A DNA stretch of 64,000 bases from Shewanella waksmanii ATCC BAA-643 (GTDB taxonomy: Bacteria > Pseudomonadota > Gammaproteobacteria > Enterobacterales > Shewanellaceae). Made by a program: the position numbers and the translations under genes. The DNA is taken from contig NZ_JAEH01000001.1 of the NCBI RefSeq assembly GCF_000518805.1, positions 124,001 through 188,000 of the forward strand, written 5' to 3'. Each line of letters opens with the position of its first letter. The stretch's first letter is position 1. Below are positions 33,811 to 44,154 of the stretch, piece after piece. The notes below the pieces were generated by a model. That model saw nothing but the letters and a program-made list of their open reading frames with translations. It made no database searches and was not told the DNA's origin.

Positions 33811-36696
33811 TTACTCGTAGTCGCTCATTGGCACACAGGCGCAAAAGAGGTTTCTATCCCCATACACATCATCAATACGATTAACCGCTGGCCAGAACTT
33901 GTTGCTCTTAACCGCTTCGGTTGGGAACACGGCTTCTTCACGCGTATAAGGGCGTGAATCGAACGCTGGGTCCATGATGTCGGCCATGGTGTGTGGTGCG
34001 TTATGTAGCGGGTTGTTGTCCGCTGGCCACTCACCTGCTTCAACGCGGGCAATCTCACCACGGATGGCAATCATTGCGTCAACAAAACGGTCTAGCTCAA
34101 CTTTCGACTCAGACTCAGTTGGCTCAATCATTAGCGTACCTGCAACAGGGAAGCTCATGGTTGGCGCGTGGAAGCCATAGTCGTTAAGACGCTTAGCAAT
34201 ATCCATTTCGGTTACACCAGAGGCTTCTTTAAGCGGGCGTAGGTCGATAATACACTCGTGAGCGATACGTCCGTTACGGCCGGTATAAAGTACTGGGTAA
34301 TGCTCGCTTAGGCGCTTAGTCATGTAGTTGGCATTTAATAGTGCCATCTGCGTTGACTGTTTAAGGCCTTGCTTGCCTAACAGCTTTATATACATCCAAG
34401 TGATAGGTAGAATACCTGCACTGCCATATGGCGCTGCTGATACCGCACCATTGTTGTCAGAATCACGACCGTGCTTGACGACTGCGTGGCCAGCAACAAA
34501 TGGTGCTAGGTGCGATTTAACACCAATTGGGCCCATACCTGGTCCACCGCCACCGTGTGGGATAGCAAAGGTTTTATGCAGGTTAAGGTGTGATACGTCG
34601 GCGCCGATAAAGCCAGGTGATGTTAGACCTACCTGAGCGTTCATGTTGGCACCATCAAGGTAAACTTGACCGCCATGACTGTGGATCACTTCGCAAATCT
34701 CACGCACAGTTTCTTCATATACACCGTGAGTTGATGGGTAAGTGATCATGATGCAAGACAAGTTCTCAGCCACTTCAGCCGCTTTAGCTTTCAAGTCTTC
34801 CATGTCGACGTTACCGTCTTTATCACACGCAGTCACTACCACTTTCATACCCGCAAGCTGAGCTGATGCTGGGTTAGTACCGTGGGCAGACTGCGGGATC
34901 AAGCAGATGTTACGGTGGGCATCACCACGAGACTCGTGATATTTTTGAATAGCGAGTAGACCTGCGTACTCACCTTGTGCACCTGAGTTAGGTTGCATAC
35001 ATACGGCATCGTAACCGGTGATATCCACTAACCAATCAGATAGCTCTTGAACTAGCTGCGCATAACCTTCGGTTTGATCTAGCGGTGCAAACGGGTGCAT
35101 GTTGGCAAATTCAGGCCAGCTCACCGGTAGCATTTCAGTGGCCGCATTTAGCTTCATGGTGCACGAGCCAAGTGAGATCATTGAGTGGTTAAGGGCTAAA
35201 TCTTTGTTCTCTAGACGCTTGATGTAACGCATCATCTCAGTTTCACTGTGATAACGGTTAAAGGTTGGATGCGTCAAGATAGCATCGTCACGTACCAGCG
35301 CCGCTGGGACTGATGCGCTATTCGCCATTACCTCTGCATCTAGTGCATCAACATCTAGGCCATGACCTACACCTAAAATCACATCGAACAACTCAGCAAT
35401 ATCGCTGCGCAGTGTGGTTTCGGCGAGGCTGACGCCAACAATGCCGTCGGCATCGATACGTAGGTTAACACCAGCAGCTTCAGCGCGTTGCTTAACGGCT
35501 GCAACCTCTAGGCCGCTAAACGATACGGTATCAAACCAAGTATCGTTAACTAGCTGCACGCCTTTTTGGCTTAGGCCAGTGGCTAGAATGTCAGTTAGGC
35601 GGTGGATACGCTCGGCAATGGTTTTCAGGCCTTGTGGACCATGGAAAACCGCATAGAACGACGCCATGTTGGCAAGTAGTACCTGTGCGGTACAGATGTT
35701 TGAGTTCGCTTTTTCGCGGCGGATATGTTGCTCACGGGTTTGCATTGCCATACGCAGTGCACGATTACCACGGGTATCTTGTGATACACCGATAATACGG
35801 CCAGGCAGTGAACGCTTGTGGGCATCACGCGAGACGAAGAACGCGGCGTGTGGACCACCAAAGCCCATTGGCACACCAAAGCGTTGCGCGCTACCAAAGA
35901 CTACGTCAGCGCCCATAGAACCCGGTGATTTCAACATCACTAGCGACATGATGTCAGCAGCTACTGTTACGACGGCTTTTTTCGCTTTTAGCTCGGCGAA
36001 TAGCTCAGTGAAATCGGTGATTTGACCGTGCTTGTTGGTGTACTGGAATAACGCACCAAATAGCTCGTAGTTAACCGCTTCGCTTGCTGGGCCAACCACG
36101 ACTTCAAAACCAAAGCATTCTGCGCGGGTTTGAATAACATCAAGGGTTTGTGGGAACACATCGTCTGCCACAAAGAAGATATTGGCTTTTTTGGCTTTTG
36201 ATACACGCTTAGCTAAGGCCATGGCTTCGGCAGCAGCGGTGGCTTCATCAAGCAGTGAAGCTGATGCTAGGTCTAGGCCGGTTAGGTCCATAGACAGTTG
36301 CTGGAAGTTCAAAATAGCTTCAAGACGGCCTTGGGCAATCTCTGGCTGGTATGGCGTGTAAGCCGTGTACCAACCTGGGTTTTCAAATACGTTACGTAGG
36401 ATAACCGATGGCACTTCAGTACCATAATAGCCCATACCAATATAGCTTTTGTTGACCTTGTTCTTATCGGCAACGGTGCGCAGATAAGCTAAGCCTTCAG
36501 CTTCGCCAACGCTATCACCAACCAAAAGGTCACGGTTTAAGCGGATCGCTTCTGGGACGATCTGAGCGGTTAAATCTTCTAAAGATTCAGCACCAACAAA
36601 GTTCAACATCTCTTGTTGTTGCTCGCTATCTGGGCCAATGTGACGACCGATAAAGCGATCATGCTGCTCTAACTGAGTGAGTGTTTCTTTGGTCAT
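33811..36696 (-). CDS. gcvP: Glycine dehydrogenase (decarboxylating), P protein of glycine cleavage
   Basis: 961 residues from ATG 36696 ([13 protein letters not shown]), matching the one-chain P protein length (about 957 in E. coli). It decarboxylates glycine and passes the aminomethyl group to the lipoyl arm of GcvH. The PLP-binding Lys is in [17 protein letters not shown] near residue 707. The N-terminal half ([35 protein letters not shown]) and the C-terminal half, with the [11 protein letters not shown] entry, are both intact. An in-frame ATG at 36795 would add 33 unlikely residues. Last gene of gcvT-gcvH-gcvP; a terminator-like hairpin lies 210 bp upstream, after gcvH. Confidence 0.96.
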   Translation of the reverse strand: MTKETLTQLEQHDRFIGRHIGPDSEQQQEMLNFVGAESLEDLTAQIVPEAIRLNRDLLVGDSVGEAEGLAYLRTVADKNKVNKSYIGMGYYGTEVPSVILRNVFENPGWYTAYTPYQPEIAQGRLEAILNFQQLSMDLTGLDLASASLLDEATAAAEAMALAKRVSKAKKANIFFVADDVFPQTLDVIQTRAECFGFEVVVGPASEAVNYELFGALFQYTNKHGQITDFTELFAELKAKKAVVTVAADIMSLVMLKSPGSMGADVVFGSAQRFGVPMGFGGPHAAFFVSRDAHKRSLPGRIIGVSQDTRGNRALRMAMQTREQHIRREKANSNICTAQVLLANMASFYAVFHGPQGLKTIAERIHRLTDILATGLSQKGVQLVNDTWFDTVSFSGLEVAAVKQRAEAAGVNLRIDADGIVGVSLAETTLRSDIAELFDVILGVGHGLDVDALDAEVMANSASVPAALVRDDAILTHPTFNRYHSETEMMRYIKRLENKDLALNHSMISLGSCTMKLNAATEMLPVSWPEFANMHPFAPLDQTEGYAQLVQELSDWLVDITGYDAVCMQPNSGAQGEYAGLLAIQKYHESRGDAHRNICLIPQSAHGTNPASAQLAGMKVVVTACDKDGNVDMEDLKAKAAEVAENLSCIMITYPSTHGVYEETVREICEVIHSHGGQVYLDGANMNAQVGLTSPGFIGADVSHLNLHKTFAIPHGGGGPGMGPIGVKSHLAPFVAGHAVVKHGRDSDNNGAVSAAPYGSAGILPITWMYIKLLGKQGLKQSTQMALLNANYMTKRLSEHYPVLYTGRNGRIAHECIIDLRPLKEASGVTEMDIAKRLNDYGFHAPTMSFPVAGTLMIEPTESESKVELDRFVDAMIAIRGEIARVEAGEWPADNNPLHNAPHTMADIMDPAFDSRPYTREEAVFPTEAVKSNKFWPAVNRIDDVYGDRNLFCACVPMSDYE

Positions 36697-36908
36697 GATT
36701 AACCTAGTTCCATATTTGCCAGTATCTTGCCTGTAGGGTGCAGAGTTACCGGTCTCGTTGTTAAGTCGCGTTTGCTTGGTATAAACCAAATACAAACCCT
36801 TGTACGCAATAGCTAAATAACTTCAGCAAGCCCATTTTGCTTGGGCCTTAATTAACCTTGCCGTGATAAAGTCACTTAGCTATAGGATTAAAAGCGAGTA
36901 TAACGAAC

Positions 36909-36938
36909 AAAGCCCCAAGCTTGTCGCGTTGGGGCTTT
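36909..36938 (-). terminator. Hairpin between gcvH and gcvP
   Basis: AAAGCCCCAA (36909-36918) pairs with TTGGGGCTTT (36929-36938) with a 10-base loop. On the minus strand it follows gcvH by about 15 bases and is followed by TTTG, so it may partly terminate or process the transcript and adjust gcvP level relative to gcvH. Confidence 0.6.
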
Positions 36939-36953
36939 GCCATCAACAACGAT

Positions 36954-37343
36954 TTACTCGTCGTCGACCACTGCTTGATAGCCTTCAGCATCAAGCAAGT
37001 TTTCAATTTCAGCGACATCTGATGGCATAACGCGGAAGAACCAACCGTCGCCGTATGCATCGCTGTTCACTAGCTCTGGCGAATCTTCTAAAGATTCGTT
37101 GATAGCAAGTACTTCACCAGACAGTGGTGAGTAGATGTCAGAAGCCGCTTTAACAGACTCTGCAACAGCACAATCTTCACCAGCGCTTACTGTGTCGCCC
37201 ACTTCTGGTAGTTCAACGAATACCATGTCACCCAATAGCTCTTGGGCGTGCTCACTGATACCCACAGTGTAAGAACCGTCTTCTTCTTTACGGATCCATT
37301 CGTGTGAAGAGGCATATTTAAGTTCAGCAGGGATATTGCTCAT
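36954..37343 (-). CDS. gcvH: Glycine cleavage system H protein
   Basis: 129 residues, the usual size. The lipoyl-carrier Lys65 sits in [16 protein letters not shown]. GcvH shuttles the aminomethyl group between GcvP, GcvT and dihydrolipoamide dehydrogenase. The C-terminus is complete. It lies 215 bp after gcvT, a larger gap than usual, containing one small hairpin. Confidence 0.96.
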   Translation of the reverse strand: MSNIPAELKYASSHEWIRKEEDGSYTVGISEHAQELLGDMVFVELPEVGDTVSAGEDCAVAESVKAASDIYSPLSGEVLAINESLEDSPELVNSDAYGDGWFFRVMPSDVAEIENLLDAEGYQAVVDDE

Positions 37344-37528
37344 TTTTTCGATCCTTTATCTGATGTTCTAATGCTTTTTATAAAGCCTATTAGGCAAAAC
37401 TGTATCTAGGTTGATGAGCTTGTGGCTTATACGCAACAAGTTAGCCAAAGGTTTACTTGTTGAACGCGATTAACTCAATTAGCCATTTGGCTAACAAAGC
37501 CGCTCATCACATAATGCTGTTCTTGATT

Positions 37529-37550
37529 GGTTGAGCGTCTCCACTCAACC
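37529..37550. other. Small hairpin between gcvT and gcvH
   Basis: GGTTGAG...CTCAACC with an 8-base loop, directly after the gcvT stop on the minus strand. No T-run follows, so an mRNA-processing or stabilising role is more likely than termination. Confidence 0.35.
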
Positions 37551-37558
37551 AGCAAAAA

Positions 37559-38653
37559 CTAGAATGCTTGTTTACCATTGCGTACAAACGATGGTGCGAT
37601 AACTTTAACAGGGACGCGCTTCTTTCGCATCTCTACTTCTGCGACTTCGCCAACAGAATTAGGTACGCGTGCCATGGCAATAGAATAGCCTAAGGTTGGC
37701 GAGAAAGTACCACTGGTGATCGCGCCTTGCTGTTCAACACCGTCGCTGTCGGTGAAAAATACCGCCATACCTGGGCGAATCACGCCTTTGGCTTCCATCA
37801 CTAAACCAACGAGTTTATCGGTACCCGCCGCTTTAATAGCCGTTAACGCTTCACGACCAATAAAGTCACGGTCAGTCGGTTCCCACGCAACAGTCCAGCC
37901 CATGTTGGCCGCTAGCGGGTTAACGCTTTCGTCCATGTCTAGACCATAAAGGTTCATGCCTGCTTCTAAACGTAGCGTGTCACGCGCACCAAGACCACAT
38001 GGACGCACGCCATTGTCTAACAGTGCTTGCCATAGTGCTTCGGCTTCTGCATCGGGTACGATAATTTCGTAACCTGCTTCACCGGTATAACCAGTGGTTG
38101 CAATAAACAATGAGTCAGCTTGTACACCAAAGAATGGCTTCATGCCTTCAACCGCTTGGTTTTGTGCATCGTTAAATACGCTAGCCGCTTTTGCTTTGGC
38201 ATTTGGGCCTTGAACAGCAATCATTGCCAGCTCAGGACGCTCAGTGATGGTGACATCAAAGCCTTTAACTTGCTCGGCAATCCAAGCTAAGTCTTTTTCG
38301 CGGGTAGCAGAGTTAACTACGATACGGTAATGGGTGTCGCTAAGATAATAGGTGATGAGGTCGTCAATGACGCCTGCATTGTGGTCTAACATGCCACCGT
38401 AAAGCGCCTTACCCGGTACTTTCAGTTTGGCAACGTCGTTAGCAAGCAGCTTGCGAAGGAAATCACAAGCTTGTGCACCCGTTACGTCTACTACTGTCAT
38501 GTGTGACACGTCAAACATACCGGCGTCTTGGCGCACTGCATGGTGTTCTTCGATTTGAGAGCCATAGTTAATTGGCATATCCCAACCGTGGAAATCAACC
38601 ATTTTGGCGCCAGCTTCTAAGTGCTTGTTAAAGAGTACAGTTTTATTAGCCAT
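37559..38653 (-). CDS. gcvT: Aminomethyltransferase, T protein of glycine cleavage
   Basis: 364 residues, close to the E. coli length. It transfers the methylene group from GcvH to tetrahydrofolate. The folate-binding family features are intact: [17 protein letters not shown] near the start, MFDVSHM, the Asp-bearing LLANDVAKL stretch, and [14 protein letters not shown]. First gene of the gcv cluster; its 340-bp upstream gap carries a long hairpin. No glycine riboswitch consensus is visible. Confidence 0.96.
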   Translation of the reverse strand: MANKTVLFNKHLEAGAKMVDFHGWDMPINYGSQIEEHHAVRQDAGMFDVSHMTVVDVTGAQACDFLRKLLANDVAKLKVPGKALYGGMLDHNAGVIDDLITYYLSDTHYRIVVNSATREKDLAWIAEQVKGFDVTITERPELAMIAVQGPNAKAKAASVFNDAQNQAVEGMKPFFGVQADSLFIATTGYTGEAGYEIIVPDAEAEALWQALLDNGVRPCGLGARDTLRLEAGMNLYGLDMDESVNPLAANMGWTVAWEPTDRDFIGREALTAIKAAGTDKLVGLVMEAKGVIRPGMAVFFTDSDGVEQQGAITSGTFSPTLGYSIAMARVPNSVGEVAEVEMRKKRVPVKVIAPSFVRNGKQAF

Positions 38654-38719
38654 TATTATCTCTTCTTTATGCCCTTTCGGGGCCTCGCCTACTGTAGGGT
38701 ACGCAGGTCAAGGTGTGAG

Positions 38720-38748
38720 CCTAACGATAGCCTTGCTATCGATTTAGG
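38720..38748 (-). promoter_or_regulatory. Long hairpin in the gcvT leader
   Basis: On the minus strand CCTAA-AT-CGATAGC pairs with GCTATCG-TTAGG around a three-base loop, giving 12 pairs with a two-base bulge, about 65-95 bp before gcvT. There is no following T-run. It may be a protein- or small-RNA-responsive leader structure, or an operator at DNA level. Confidence 0.45.
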
Positions 38749-38997
38749 TGAAATAAAGATGCATCGATAATCTGTAATACGTTTATGGTATAGATCCATC
38801 AATGGTATCAAAATGCGGCGAAATTATACCTTGCGTCACAGTTTTGTATACAAGAGAATTTTCTAATCCGAACGGTTTTGTCATTACTTTTTCTCATGTT
38901 ACTTTTGTAGTTTTTTTACATGAAAAAAAGTAAAGCAGAATAAACCAAAACAACTCACTGTTTTATTTAGCTTATTCTGCGTTTTTATCGCAAAACT

Positions 38998-40212
38998 CTA
39001 CTGAGGTTGGCAGGGGGTGGGTAACTTACCTTTATTGCCCATGGCTTGTTGCATGAACAGTGTTTTCACAGGAGAAAGGTTATCAACCAAATTGAGGCCG
39101 ATATCTCGCACCGCTTTCTTAATAGGATTACTGCCATCGAATAGGCGTTTAAAGCCTTCCATTGCCGCAATCATCTCTAAAGCATCCGCTTTACGCCAGC
39201 GCTCTAGGTTACGTAAATGCGCATAATCCCCAATATCTTTACCTTTAGCGTGTAATTCGGTAATGGTTTCAATAATGGCGCCAGCATCTAAAAAGCCTAA
39301 GTTTACCCCTTGCCCAGCTAATGGATGAATAGTGTGCGCCGCGTCGCCTGCCAACACTAAACGGTGGCGAGCAAAGTGACGTGCATAACGCATTTTTAAC
39401 GGGAAGGCATGCAGCTCGCTGGTTAAATGACAATAACCCAATCGACCATCAAAAGCTGCGGTTAATTGACGTTCAAATGCCTGAGTTTCGCCATTTTGTA
39501 GCGCTTTAGCTTGCTCGGGTGGGAGTGACCACACAATCGAACACAGATTAGTTTCAAATAAAGGTAAAAAGGCTAATGGCCCAGAATTTAAAAACACCTG
39601 ACGGGCGGTATCGCCATGGGGGATCTCGGTGCGAATAGTCGCCACCACCGCATGGTGGCCATAATCCCAGAAAGTCAGTGGAATATTGCACTGGCTACGA
39701 ACCCAAGAGTTCGCGCCGTCGGCGCCGATGACTAATGCAGCGCTAAGATTGTCACCGTTTTCTAAACTCAACCATGCTTCACGCTCGCCAAAAGCTATAT
39801 TGGCTAAGCGTTGGTTCTCAATATGATTGATATTGCTAAACTCACCAGCACGTTTGGCCAGTGCTTGGCAAATGTTGTCGTTTTCAATAATGCTGCCTAA
39901 GTGGCTTTCACTCATAGAATCAGCATCAAAGCCAATTTTGCCTAAGCTGTCTTTATCCCACACTGCCATTTTTGAATACGGCGCCGCACGGCTTTCATCT
40001 AAATAATGCCAAGCGCCCAGGTAGTTGAGCAACCGCTCACTGGCTTTGTTAATGGCGCTCACCCGCAAGCGCGCCTCGCCCGATAGCGTTTGTGTTTCAC
40101 CGGCATCAATCACAACCACTCGCAAATCTGCCATCGCTAAGCCGATTGCGGTGGCTAAGCCCACCATACCACCGCCAACAATGGCGACATCATAGGTTTG
40201 TGCACTAAACAT
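38998..40212 (-). CDS. ubiI: FAD-dependent ubiquinone-biosynthesis hydroxylase (UbiI/VisC type)
   Basis: 404 residues of the UbiH/UbiF/UbiI/COQ6 group. FAD-binding motifs: VAIVGGGMVGLATAIGLA at the N-terminus, an ADGANSWVR region, and LAGDAAHTIHPLAGQGVNLG near residue 290. UbiI hydroxylates C5 of the ring in aerobic ubiquinone synthesis. Assignment to UbiI rather than UbiF rests on position after ubiH and before gcvT, the same order as in E. coli. Its start is 50 bp after the ubiH stop; the two probably form an operon with ygfB. Confidence 0.88.
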   Translation of the reverse strand: MFSAQTYDVAIVGGGMVGLATAIGLAMADLRVVVIDAGETQTLSGEARLRVSAINKASERLLNYLGAWHYLDESRAAPYSKMAVWDKDSLGKIGFDADSMSESHLGSIIENDNICQALAKRAGEFSNINHIENQRLANIAFGEREAWLSLENGDNLSAALVIGADGANSWVRSQCNIPLTFWDYGHHAVVATIRTEIPHGDTARQVFLNSGPLAFLPLFETNLCSIVWSLPPEQAKALQNGETQAFERQLTAAFDGRLGYCHLTSELHAFPLKMRYARHFARHRLVLAGDAAHTIHPLAGQGVNLGFLDAGAIIETITELHAKGKDIGDYAHLRNLERWRKADALEMIAAMEGFKRLFDGSNPIKKAVRDIGLNLVDNLSPVKTLFMQQAMGNKGKLPTPCQPQ

Positions 40213-40262
40213 GAAACATTCCTCTAGCCAATTGAGTTACTATTTGGGCCCTGCCCTAGCAA

Positions 40263-41528
40263 TTAATTTACGGTTAACTTACGTGGCGCTTTCCAGCCCA
40301 TCGCCTTTCTTGCTACCGGTGTTTTTAACGGCGGCAACCAGGACAGAAGGCGCAAACCTAGGCTGCGCCCAGCCACTAATGGCCAATGATTATTGGAAAA
40401 CCCGCGCACCAAAAACTCGACATTATTGATGGTACTGTTGCGATCTGACTCGCGCGCGCTCAAGTAACGATGCAGCAGTTCAGTGCTGCCAACATCGTCA
40501 TTGTCTTGCTGCAAATAATCCTGCATCTCGGCCAGTAAGGTGGCGATATCACGCAGCCCTAGGTTAAATCCTTGCCCTGCAATCGGGTGTAGGGTTTGGG
40601 CAGCATTGCCGACAAACACAGTACGGTGGTATATCGGCCTAGGCATATAAGACAGTGCCAGCGGGTAGCTCACGCGTTTACCCACGGCGGTAAACCGGCC
40701 TGCACGATGACCAAAGGCTTGCTGTAACTCGGCTAAAAACCCGCTGTCATCAAGGGACAGTACCCGCTCTGCTTCTGCGCTTTTTAAAGCCCATACCAGT
40801 GAAATACGCGATCGGCCTTCGCTGTTGCTCATCGGCAATACAGCAATAGGGCCAGACTCGGTAAAGCGCTCATAAGCGCGGCCATGGTGGGGCGTGTCTA
40901 CACAGACATTAGCCACTATCGCTACTTGGTCAAATTCCACTTTAGTGATGGGCTGCTGTACGCTTTGGCGCACTTGGGATTGAACCCCATCGGCTGCAAC
41001 CACTAATTTGGCATGGATGACGCTGCCATTATCTAAAGTGAGGACCTGTTTATCGCTGTGGGTGTCTAACTGGCTTAACTTTGCCGGACAATGCAGTTCA
41101 ATTTCGGCTTTACTGATCTGATCAAACAAGGCTGCCCCCACTGGGGCTAGCTCAACCACTTCACCAAAACAATCCACATGAAAGTCTTCAACATCAAGGC
41201 TTGTCATGCCAAAGTGGCCGCGATCGGAAACATGGATATGCTCAATTCCGGTGCCCAAATGTGCAATATGCGGCCATACACCTAATCGCTTAAGTTCAAA
41301 AATAGACCCGTGAGAGATAGCAATTGAGCGAGCATCAAACCCAGGATGGTGCTGATTAGGGGCGCTGGCTTCAACCAGTGCCACCTTCAACGGTTTGCCT
41401 AGCGATTGACTCAGTTGTTGCAACCCCAGCGCTAAGGTGCTGCCAGCCATTGCGCCACCCACAATGGCAATATCGACCTGTGCCACGGCTTGCTCGCTGA
41501 CAGCGGCTTCGGGCGTGTAATGACTCAT
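40263..41528 (-). CDS. ubiH: 2-octaprenyl-6-methoxyphenol hydroxylase
   Basis: 421 residues from ATG 41528; a further in-frame ATG at 41543 is less likely because the AGAG ribosome site lies between them. FAD-binding: IAIVGGAMAGSTLALGLQQL, an AADGVQSQVRQ region, and GNAAQTLHPIAGQGFNLGL. Family role: aerobic ring hydroxylation in ubiquinone synthesis. It is 26 bp downstream of ygfB, same strand. In E. coli pepP lies between these two; here it is missing. Confidence 0.9.
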   Translation of the reverse strand: MSHYTPEAAVSEQAVAQVDIAIVGGAMAGSTLALGLQQLSQSLGKPLKVALVEASAPNQHHPGFDARSIAISHGSIFELKRLGVWPHIAHLGTGIEHIHVSDRGHFGMTSLDVEDFHVDCFGEVVELAPVGAALFDQISKAEIELHCPAKLSQLDTHSDKQVLTLDNGSVIHAKLVVAADGVQSQVRQSVQQPITKVEFDQVAIVANVCVDTPHHGRAYERFTESGPIAVLPMSNSEGRSRISLVWALKSAEAERVLSLDDSGFLAELQQAFGHRAGRFTAVGKRVSYPLALSYMPRPIYHRTVFVGNAAQTLHPIAGQGFNLGLRDIATLLAEMQDYLQQDNDDVGSTELLHRYLSARESDRNSTINNVEFLVRGFSNNHWPLVAGRSLGLRLLSWLPPLKTPVARKAMGWKAPRKLTVN

Positions 41529-41554
41529 AGTGTTTCTCTGCAAAAGTATCGTGA

Positions 41555-42130
41555 TTAATGGATTACAGGCTCGTCGCCTTGCGCTTCATCACTTGGCTCT
41601 GGACCAAACTCTGAGTAACAAAGTAGCGCCGCCATACGGGCAAACTCCATCAGTTCGATATATGCTGCTTCTGACTCATCATCTTCTGCTACATCAAATT
41701 CGACTTGTGCGATTTCGGCTAAGTCGCCAATCACTTCACGGACATCGGCAGAGGCTTTATTGAGTTTAGGTTGCACCATAGCAATCCCGGTCAGGAAGCT
41801 TTGTACCCACAATGACAAGGCCTCCACACGCTGACTTAGCGGCTCTTCCTCTTCGGGTAGCATAGGACTAAAACCAAAATCAGGGTCACTAATGCGCGCT
41901 AAGGTGTCTTGAAACAGTTCATCAATCAGTTGCTGTAGCTTTTCTGGTAATAACTGACCGTCATTAATCAATTCGAGTAACGGTTTGACCCAAGCATGTT
42001 TAGCCGGTTTGACTCCGCCACAAATTAATCCAACTAACGCGCCATGCACTTCAACGGGATGCTGACCAATTTCAGCGGCATTGAGTTCTGCAAGTAAACT
42101 GTCGATACCAAGTGAAGGGGGAGTTGCCAT
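41555..42130 (-). CDS. ygfB: UPF0149/YgfB family protein
   Basis: 191 residues, all-helical, of the YgfB family (EVHGALVGLICGG and EDLAEIAQVEFD-like GDLAEIAQVEFD segments, acidic LPEEEEPLSQR stretch). In Pseudomonas, YgfB modulates AmpDh-dependent peptidoglycan signalling; a general role is not settled. The start at 42130 (third residue of a longer ATG frame from 42136) has GGA 8 bases upstream. Divergent from zapA across about 370 bp, in which nothing further was identified. Confidence 0.88.
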   Translation of the reverse strand: MATPPSLGIDSLLAELNAAEIGQHPVEVHGALVGLICGGVKPAKHAWVKPLLELINDGQLLPEKLQQLIDELFQDTLARISDPDFGFSPMLPEEEEPLSQRVEALSLWVQSFLTGIAMVQPKLNKASADVREVIGDLAEIAQVEFDVAEDDESEAAYIELMEFARMAALLCYSEFGPEPSDEAQGDEPVIH

Positions 42131-42502
42131 AACCATTGTCCAAATCTAAATATTCTTGCGCCATGCTAGCAGATCTGCTGTGCGCCACCAAGGAAAAGCC
42201 GAGGTCACATCGGTGTAAAACTGGGCAAATAACCTGCAAGCTCAAGGGTTTTATATAACTCTGTGAACTGTCCCCTGCCCAACGCTCGCCCCAATTGCTA
42301 ACATGTTGGTCAACCACAGTGTCACTAGCCGGGTTAAATTTGCTGATAAATAGCCCGACATATACCCAGAAAAACGTCATTTTGGTTATCTAAACAACAT
42401 TTAATCTAACTATATCTTATTAGCAGGGCCTGCTTATTGCACTTTACCTAGCAGACCGATATAGTCCGCACAAGAGCCACATTAACGGATGCCCTTTTTG
42501 CA

Positions 42503-42811
42503 ATGAGTAGCCATGCTATTGAGATTAGCTTATTAGGCCGAGCCTACTCCATCGCTTGTCCAGCTGGACAAGAGAGTGCATTGCGGCAGGTGGCAGACAA
42601 GCTTGAAAAACAGCTAAGTTCGCTTAAATCACGTACCAATAATTTAAGCCGTGAAGAAATTGCTATCATGGCGGCATTAAATATTGGCTATGAGCTTTTA
42701 GAAGAACAGCAGAAAAACCAAGATTATATCAAGCAGATGGATGATAAAATCGGTCTGTTACAATCTACACTTGAAGATGCACTGGTTGAGCGCTCTTCAA
42801 AAGAAGATTAA
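42503..42811 (+). CDS. zapA: Cell division protein ZapA
   Basis: 102 residues with the ZapA fold: VEISLLGR-like IEISLLGRAYSIAC opening, then a long C-terminal coiled coil from about residue 45 (EEIAIMAALNIGYELLEEQ) to the end. ZapA cross-links FtsZ filaments at mid-cell. Position divergent from ygfB and directly before 6S RNA is conserved in gammaproteobacteria. Confidence 0.93.
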   Translation: MSSHAIEISLLGRAYSIACPAGQESALRQVADKLEKQLSSLKSRTNNLSREEIAIMAALNIGYELLEEQQKNQDYIKQMDDKIGLLQSTLEDALVERSSKED

Positions 42812-42872
42812 ACTGTAGCAATACAGTAGTCAGCATTGCTGGCGAGGTACCCAAAAGGTATCGATGAAACGT

Positions 42873-43061
42873 CTTTGCTCCCTGGGGTGTGCGTCAGTTG
42901 GTTATGTCCCTGTGCCGATATTTACAAACTCAGGGTGAATGCTTTATTGACATTGTGCAAGCTCGGCTTGAACCGAGAAGCCTTAGGATTTAATCGTTTA
43001 CCCGCCTTGAACCTACGGTTCAAGGGCTACACCGACAGGTCGGCCCTCTGGGGAGCAATTC
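42873..43061 (+). ncRNA. ssrS: 6S RNA
   Basis: About 189 nt located directly after zapA, the conserved ssrS position. Shared E. coli 6S landmarks include GTCCCTGTGCCGATATTT near the 5' side, CGAGAAGCCTTA in the middle and CCTTGAACC...GGTTCAAGGG toward the 3' side. The ends pair (GCTCCC near the start with GGGAGC near the end), leaving a large internal bubble as required. 6S RNA binds sigma70 polymerase and mimics an open promoter in stationary phase. Exact termini are estimated from pairing. An intrinsic terminator follows. Confidence 0.92.
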
Positions 43062-43067
43062 AAATAT

Positions 43068-43097
43068 AAAAAGCCACCTTTTTAAGGTGGCTTTTTT
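43068..43097 (+). terminator. Terminator after 6S RNA
   Basis: AAAAAGCCACCTT (43068-43080) pairs with AAGGTGGCTTTTTT (43084-43097). Confidence 0.85.
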
Positions 43098-43364
43098 CTT
43101 GGCTAATTTTTGCTACGTTTAGCCTGCCCCTGCCTATCCGTACAGGCAATCACAGCGAGATCAAAGTGATTAATTGCCACTGCGACGACAAGCTGCCCTC
43201 AGCCCAACACAAGAGAGGTCATTACACTCCCGATTAAATAAACGCAGAGGTAAAAGCCTTTACTAAAGCAGTTTGGTGACAGGTTACATTTGGATACAGA
43301 GTCCTTATTCGCCTTCAAATATAGTGAACCCACTGATATTTGAAAGACGAAAAAGGACCATCCG

Positions 43365-44138
43365 ATGAAAAAGATTTATTTGGTTATCTCAACATTACTG
43401 CTTGCCAATTCTGCATTAGCCGCTGACAACACCTATATCCGTAACGGCAACATTTACAGTCACCAAGGCCAGTTCTTTGCTGGCGCCGGAGGAGCGACAG
43501 GCAGTGAGTTCTATAAAGGCCAAGACCATAAAACCGGGGTATATTTTAACGGCGGTTATCATGGTGAGGACTTTAACGCTGATCTGGCAGGGATTAACTA
43601 TCGTTTTTTCGGTGACAACAATAGCGGTATCAATTTCAGTGCCTTTGTGGTCGCCAACCCAGGATTTGATGCAAGTGATGCCGACATCCTAAAAGGTATG
43701 AAGGATCGAAAGATCAGTGGTGATTTAGGCTTAAACGCTGATATTCACCTTGGCAGAGGCACGCTTTCAACTAAGTTCCAACATGATGTAACAGGTGTGT
43801 ATGACGGTTATCAAGCAGATATCACTTACTACCACCCAATGAAGCTTGGCTTTGCCGATTTTGTGCCTTTTGCTGGCGTGCATTATTACAGTGAAAAGTA
43901 TATTAACTACTATGCGGGCGTATCTAAATCTGACGCCACCCAAGACCGCGCCGAATATAAGGGCGACGCTGCATTTTCCTATCACGCCGGTTATGCCTTA
44001 GTGATCCCCATTACCGATAACTTAGACATAACCCAATCGAGCGCCCATTCCCATTTAAGTGAGGAATTGGCTGACTCGCCACTGATTAGCAGCAATAACC
44101 AATGGGTAACCACCCTTGGCGTAACCTACAGTTTTTAG
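43365..44138 (+). CDS. MipA/OmpV family outer-membrane protein (first)
   Basis: 257 residues with a signal peptide ending ANSALA-AD. A beta-barrel pattern with a terminal aromatic residue (VTYSF) and the family stretch YYAGVSKSDATQDRAEY. MipA/OmpV proteins are outer-membrane barrels, some linked to murein synthesis, osmolarity or antibiotic sensing. It is followed at 16 bp by a lipoprotein gene and forms the right-facing arm of a cassette that also carries a second MipA protein and a two-component system. Confidence 0.85.
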   Translation: MKKIYLVISTLLLANSALAADNTYIRNGNIYSHQGQFFAGAGGATGSEFYKGQDHKTGVYFNGGYHGEDFNADLAGINYRFFGDNNSGINFSAFVVANPGFDASDADILKGMKDRKISGDLGLNADIHLGRGTLSTKFQHDVTGVYDGYQADITYYHPMKLGFADFVPFAGVHYYSEKYINYYAGVSKSDATQDRAEYKGDAAFSYHAGYALVIPITDNLDITQSSAHSHLSEELADSPLISSNNQWVTTLGVTYSF

Positions 44139-44154
44139 TTAGAAAGGAGTGATG

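Noticed and set aside
33392-33957. Plus-strand frames of 68 codons around the gcvP 3' end
   Set aside because: They are composed of dispersed-repeat sequence and the antisense of gcvP, with no ribosome site.
38654-38997. Glycine riboswitch upstream of gcvT
   Set aside because: The conserved core sequences of the glycine aptamer could not be found; only simple hairpins are visible.
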